Source of the DNA: JAENVT01 sp963720775
Lineage (GTDB): Bacteria > Actinomycetota > Acidimicrobiia > Acidimicrobiales > Ilumatobacteraceae
NCBI GenBank assembly: GCA_963720775.1
Contig: CAVRGR010000002.1
Location: 310,001 to 374,000 of the forward strand
DNA length: 64,000 nt
Direction: 5' to 3'
Part shown: piece after piece, positions 60,125 through 64,000 of the stretch
Position numbering within the stretch: position 1 is the stretch's first letter
Layout of the letters: each line of letters starts with the position of its first letter
Notes under the pieces: model-generated
What the model was told of the DNA's origin: nothing
The model's database searches: none
Seen by the model: only the letters and a program-made list of their open reading frames with translations
Made by a program: the position numbers and the translations under genes

Positions 60125-62318
60125 TGCCGCCACAGGCTGCCGAGGGCACTCGACGTGATGTGATCGACGACCTGGTGACACCGTCGCCCGAGTTGATCGA
60201 GCTGGCGCAGGCCCACCGGGTCGCCACCGACTTCTGGGACTGGCGCGGTGAGCACCGTCCGGTGCCGGTGGGCACGATCGTCGCTGCGCTTGGCGCATTG
60301 GATGTCGATGCCAGCACGCCGGAGGCCATCCAGTCGGCGCGTGCCGAGGTCGATGAGCGACCGTGGCGCCGTCTGCTGCCGGCCACCGTGGTGATGACCA
60401 GCGGGACAGGTGTGAACCTGATGGTGCACGTCCGCCACGGCGAGCCGGTGACCGTGTGGGCGGAACTCGAAGAAGGCGGCGACCGTTGGTTGCTTGCCCA
60501 GGTCGATCGCTGGGTGGAGCCGCGGCTGGTCGACGGTGATCTCATCGGTGAGGCGACGTTCTGGCTCCCAGCAGAGTTGCCCGTTGGCTACCACACCGTG
60601 CGCGCCGAGCACCCCGGCGGCGAAGGCACGTGCCTGCTGGTGGTCACCCCAGCCAGCCTGGAACTACCCGCCACGTTGCGCGACCGGCAGAGCTGGGGGT
60701 TCATGACCCAGCTCTACGCGTTGCGTTCACGGCAGTCGTGGGGACTCGGCGACCTCGCTGATCTCGGTGATCTCGCGGCATGGAGCGCAGCTGAGCACCA
60801 AGCCGACTTTGTGCTGGTCAACCCGCTGCATGCCGCCGAGCCGGTGGCGCCGATGGAGCCGTCGCCGTACAGGCCCGCGTCGCGGCGGTTCGCCAACCCG
60901 ATCTACCTGCGAGTCGAGGACGTGCCCGAGGTCGCCTACCTGTCGGCGGCGGACCGCGCCGCGGTCGAGGCGCACGCGGCGGCGATGCGATCACTCAACC
61001 TCGGCGCCGACACGCTCGATCGCGACCGGGTCTGGGCAGCCAAGCGCGCCGCCCTCGAGCTCGTTCACCGCCAGCCGCTGCACGAATCGCGACGACGAAG
61101 CTTCGAAGCGTTCCGTGCACGCGAGGGGAGGGCCTGCGCGACTTCGCCACGTGGTGCGCGCTCGCCGAGCGTTTCGGGTTGCCTGCTTCACAGTGGCCCG
61201 ACGACGTACGCGACCCGACCTCGAGCAAGGTCGAGGCGCTGCGCGACGAGCTGGCTGACCGAGTGCGCTTTCACGAGTGGCTGCAGTGGTGCCTCGACGA
61301 GCAGCTCGCCGCCGCCCAGCGCGCCGCAATTGAAGCAGGCATGGCGATAGGGATGGTGCACGACCTGGCTGTCGGTGTGCACCCGGACGGCGCCGACTCG
61401 TGGGCACTGTCGAGCACGCTGGCGCGAGGTGTCTCGGTCGGTGCTCCGCCCGACATGTACAACCAACTCGGGCAAGACTGGCTGATGCCGCCGTGGCGGC
61501 CCGATCGCCTTGCAGAGGTCGGCTACGCCCCGTACCGCGTCATGATGCGCACCATCTTGCGTCATGCCGGAGGGCTGCGCATCGACCACGTCATCGGCCT
61601 GTTCCGGTTGTGGTGGGTGCCGCCGGGCTGTTCGCCCTCCGAGGGCACCTACGTCGGGTATGACCACGAGGCGCTCGTAGGGATCCTCGTTCTCGAGGCG
61701 CATCGCGCCGGCGCTGTGGTTGTCGGTGAGGATCTCGGAACCGTCGAGCCGTGGACGCGCGACTACCTCCGCCAGCGCGGCATCCTCGGCACGTCGGTCC
61801 TGTGGTTCGAGAAGGACCCGGCCGGTCAACCACTGCCGCCGGCGCAGTGGCGGGAGATGTGCCTCGCAACTGTGACCACCCACGACTTGCCGCCTACGGC
61901 CGGCTATCTCGCCGGGGAGCACATCGACCTGCGCGACCGACTCGGGTTGCTGACCCGACCGGTCGACGAGGAACGACGAGTCGACGATGCCGATCGCCAA
62001 GCGGTGCTCACCGAGTGCCACGATCTGGGCGTGCTCGCCGACGACGGTTCCCAGCAGGATCAGGTCGAGGCGCTGCACCGCTTGCTGACGCTCACCCCGG
62101 CACGTCTCGTCGGGATCTCCGTGGCCGACGCCATCGGCGATCGCCGCACGATCAACCAACCCGGCACGATCGACGAGTACCCCAACTGGCGAGTGCCGCT
62201 CACCGATGGCCACGGCCGGCCGCTGCTGCTCGAGGACATCATGGCGTCGGACCGGGCCCGATCATTGGCCGGCACGATCACCAACAGACGGCGTGGAGGT
62301 TGGCCGAAGGCGATCTAG
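60124..62318 (+). CDS. malQ: 4-alpha-glucanotransferase (GH77, frameshifted)
   Basis: Amylomaltase moving alpha-1,4-glucan segments in maltodextrin or glycogen metabolism. The first frame (open to 61350) covers the N-terminal domains and TQLYALRSRQSWGLGDLADL; the second (open from 61179) gives the catalytic LRIDHVIGLFRLWWVPPG, VVGEDLGTV and TTHDLPPTAGYL. The break lies in GCGAGGGGAGGG at about 61130-61141: adding one G restores REGEGLRDFA and a 731-residue enzyme of normal length. A homopolymer error is the likely cause. GTG 60124 shares a base with the lepB2 stop. Confidence 0.88.
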
Positions 62319-62319
62319 A

Positions 62320-63045
62320 TCAGCGCGGCAACCCGACTTCGGTCATGTAGGCCTCGACCATGCGGTCGACCCAGTCGCTGTAGACGCCATCCAGTCCCAT
62401 GCGCAGCCCTGCCTGAAGGATGTGCGGTTCCTGCATGTCCCAGCCGAAGGCGATGCGGTCGAAACGATGGAACAAGGCCACGGTGCCGCCCGTCCAGTCG
62501 GTGTGGTGCATGTTGACGGCATCGATTCCGTGCTCGCGCAGCGTGGCGGCGCGCCGCTCAGGCCCTTCTTTGATGCGCGACAAGCGCGTCGAATCGACCA
62601 GCTTCGCGCCACGATCACGAAACGGGAGGAGGCTCTCCCAGCTGGGTGCGCACAGCCAGAGACGCTCGAGCATGTTCGGGGCTGTCTCGGCGACGGTGTC
62701 GAGCACCACCGGTCCGCTGGCGGAGTCCTTGAGGTCGAGCGAGAGGTGGTAGTCGGAGCCGCATCGCTCGATCAGCTCGGCCAGCGATGGGATGTGTGCG
62801 GGTAGAGCCGACCGCTGCAGTTCGCCGATCGGACGGTTCTTGCCGATCGTCTTCTTCACGAGGCCGTCGTGGTCGAGGATGGCAATGCCATCGGCGGTCA
62901 CCCACACGTCGCTCTCCAGGCCCGTGGCGCCCAGCTTGAGGGCCAGTTCGAAGCCCGCCAAGGTGTTCTCGGGAGCGTGGGCGCGAGCCCCGCGATGACC
63001 GAATGCGATCGGGTAGTCGAGGAGCGACGGGAGGCGTTGCTGCAC
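62320..63045 (-). CDS. Glycerophosphodiester phosphodiesterase family protein
   Basis: 241-residue GDPD TIM barrel: FGHRGARAHAPENTLAGF and LESDVWVTADGIAILDHDG hold the metal and catalytic residues (His-Arg, Glu-Asp, Asp-His), and the C-terminal GLDGVYSDWVD matches the family. No signal peptide, so it is probably cytoplasmic and hydrolyses glycerophosphodiesters from lipid turnover. GTG 63045. Convergent with malQ (1-base gap) and divergent from tatA. Confidence 0.9.
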   Translation of the reverse strand: MQQRLPSLLDYPIAFGHRGARAHAPENTLAGFELALKLGATGLESDVWVTADGIAILDHDGLVKKTIGKNRPIGELQRSALPAHIPSLAELIERCGSDYHLSLDLKDSASGPVVLDTVAETAPNMLERLWLCAPSWESLLPFRDRGAKLVDSTRLSRIKEGPERRAATLREHGIDAVNMHHTDWTGGTVALFHRFDRIAFGWDMQEPHILQAGLRMGLDGVYSDWVDRMVEAYMTEVGLPR

Positions 63046-63090
63046 ACCTGAATGATGCCACGATGAAGTTCTGATCGCGAGTCCACCTCG

Positions 63091-63096
63091 TAGACT
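63091..63096 (+). promoter_or_regulatory. -10 element, leaderless promoter of tatA-tatC
   Basis: TAGACT lies 8 bases before ATG 63105, within the 59-base divergent gap. Confidence 0.6.
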
Positions 63097-63104
63097 CCCC
63101 GGCG

Positions 63105-63488
63105 ATGTTCAATCTCAGTGGCAGCGAAATCGTGTTCCTGCTGCTCATTGCGCTGATCGTGCTCGGCCCGGAGAAGCTGCCCGAGGCCGTGCGCAAGTTC
63201 GGCAAGGTGTACGCCGAGGCGAAGAAGATGTCGGCAGGTTTCCAGAGCGAACTGAAGTCGGCGCTCGACGAACCGATGCGCGAGATGCGCGAGACCGCCG
63301 AGGCATTCAAGAGCGCTGCCGGTCTGGGCTTCAACATCGACGAGCCCGAGGCATCGATCGACGCAGTCGACCAGCCGGCTGCGACCGACGCAACCACTGT
63401 GCCTGAGGCGACCAACGAGCCACCGCCGACAGTTTCCGAGTTACCGCCCAAGGTCGTCGAAGCGGTCGAGGAGACCGGGACCGAATGA
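63105..63488 (+). CDS. tatA: Twin-arginine translocase subunit TatA/TatB
   Basis: 127-residue TatA/B protein: one short N-terminal transmembrane helix (IVFLLLIALIVLGPEKLPEAVRKFGK, with the hinge LGPEKLP), an amphipathic helix, then an acidic, Pro/Thr/Glu-rich tail. The Asn-Leu-Ser-Gly start and the longer tail lean towards TatB, but the two cannot be separated by eye. It exports folded proteins with TatC. Stop overlaps the tatC ATG. Confidence 0.9.
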   Translation: MFNLSGSEIVFLLLIALIVLGPEKLPEAVRKFGKVYAEAKKMSAGFQSELKSALDEPMREMRETAEAFKSAAGLGFNIDEPEASIDAVDQPAATDATTVPEATNEPPPTVSELPPKVVEAVEETGTE

Positions 63489-64000
63489 GGCTGCCCGGAA
63501 GGCACGCCAAGCGCCCGAAGCTCGCCTCTCCAGATGATCGGATGACGCTCGTCGAGCACCTCGCCGAACTGCGCTCGCGCATCATCCGTTCGCTGCTCGC
63601 CGTCGTGATAGGCATCATCGTGATCCTCGCCGCGTACGGCCCGGTGCTGCGCTTCCTCACGAAGCCATACGTCTCGCTGTGCAAGCGGCGGGGACCCGAC
63701 TTCTGCGTCGCCAACCTGCAGTACCTCGGCCCATTGGAAGGCTTCACGACTCGGTTGTCGATTGCCACGTACGGCGGGATCATCATCGCCCTACCGGTCA
63801 TCATGTGGCAGATCTGGCGGTTCATCGTCCCTGCGCTGCACGCCAAGGAGAAGAAGTACGCGATCCCGTTCGTCCTCTCCTCGGTGCTCCTGTTCCTTCT
63901 CGGCGCGTTCGTTGCCTACTGGACGCTCGACAAGGCCATCGAGTTCCTGATCAGCTGGGCTGGGCCCGATGTCAAGGCCAACTTCCAGATCAGCAAGTAC
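63485..64000 (+). CDS. tatC: Twin-arginine translocase subunit TatC (partial, runs off the window)
   Basis: The first 172 residues of TatC are visible and the frame is open to the window end. DRMTLVEHLAELRSRIIRSLLAVV is the conserved N-terminal region with the Glu of the signal-peptide site; helices follow at about residues 38-52, 95-115 and 128-150, with FTTRLSIATYGGIIIALPVIMWQIWRFIVPAL. It recognises the twin-arginine motif. ATG 63485 overlaps the tatA stop (ATGA). Confidence 0.95.
   Translation, partial: MRLPGRHAKRPKLASPDDRMTLVEHLAELRSRIIRSLLAVVIGIIVILAAYGPVLRFLTKPYVSLCKRRGPDFCVANLQYLGPLEGFTTRLSIATYGGIIIALPVIMWQIWRFIVPALHAKEKKYAIPFVLSSVLLFLLGAFVAYWTLDKAIEFLISWAGPDVKANFQISKY

Overview
The window is about 64 kb of GC-rich bacterial chromosome with dense gene packing and many 1-10 bp gene overlaps (ATGA, GTGA). 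A complete Pup-proteasome locus, phosphatidylinositol-mannoside-type lipid genes, an F420-type LLM oxidoreductase and a canonical actinobacterial gene order (pdxS-pdxT-yebC-ruvCAB, yajC-secD-secF-apt-rel-hisS-aspS) point to Actinomycetota. The presence of queA/tgt, T-rich extracytoplasmic linkers and pervasive leaderless promoters would fit a member of class Acidimicrobiia; that placement is inference, not proof. I saw no rRNA, tRNA, CRISPR array, prophage or insertion sequence.

Layout. 0-5.3 kb: a PIM acyltransferase and a PimA-like mannosyltransferase, separated by an inserted redox group (cupredoxin-like protein, P450, its ferredoxin, LLM oxidoreductase). 5.3-9.2 kb: lemA, an htpX-like protease and two tandem DUF3048 lipoproteins; the second copy carries a fossil of the htpX 3' end. 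9.3-15.8 kb: PLP synthase, YebC, peroxiredoxin, an SOS-box-controlled ruvCAB with a badly frameshifted ruvA, then a convergent DDAH-like/dienelactone-hydrolase pair. 15.8-27.1 kb: queuosine genes, Sec accessory translocase, apt, rel, hisS, aspS. 27.2-28.2 kb: a solitary AbiEi/DUF559-type gene between two 44-bp direct repeats. 28.2-36 kb: Nudix, rarA, two small envelope proteins, glycolate-oxidase-type glcD/E/F with an APH-like gene and a Nei glycosylase between. 36-43.3 kb, mostly minus strand: LOG protein, transaldolase, transketolase, small enzymes, and a desaturase divergent from a TetR regulator. 43.3-49.4 kb: ADP-forming acyl-CoA synthetase, DacB, Lon-N-domain protein, three small proteins, TrmI, ferredoxin. 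49.5-58.7 kb: mpa, a phosphoesterase, dop, pup, prcB, prcA, then 5-oxoprolinase pxpABC, then pafA. 58.7-64 kb: two signal peptidases, malQ, a glycerophosphodiesterase, tatA and the start of tatC.

Two window-wide patterns stand out. First, 18 genes have a TAnnnT hexamer ending 6-9 bases before the start codon, which predicts leaderless mRNAs and helped choose several starts. Second, five genes (ruvA, secD, an APH gene, the second lepB, malQ) are broken by one- or two-base indels, mostly in short homopolymers or short repeats. In each case, undoing the indels gives a full-length protein, so consensus errors are the simplest explanation, although four same-direction shifts in ruvA deserve a check.
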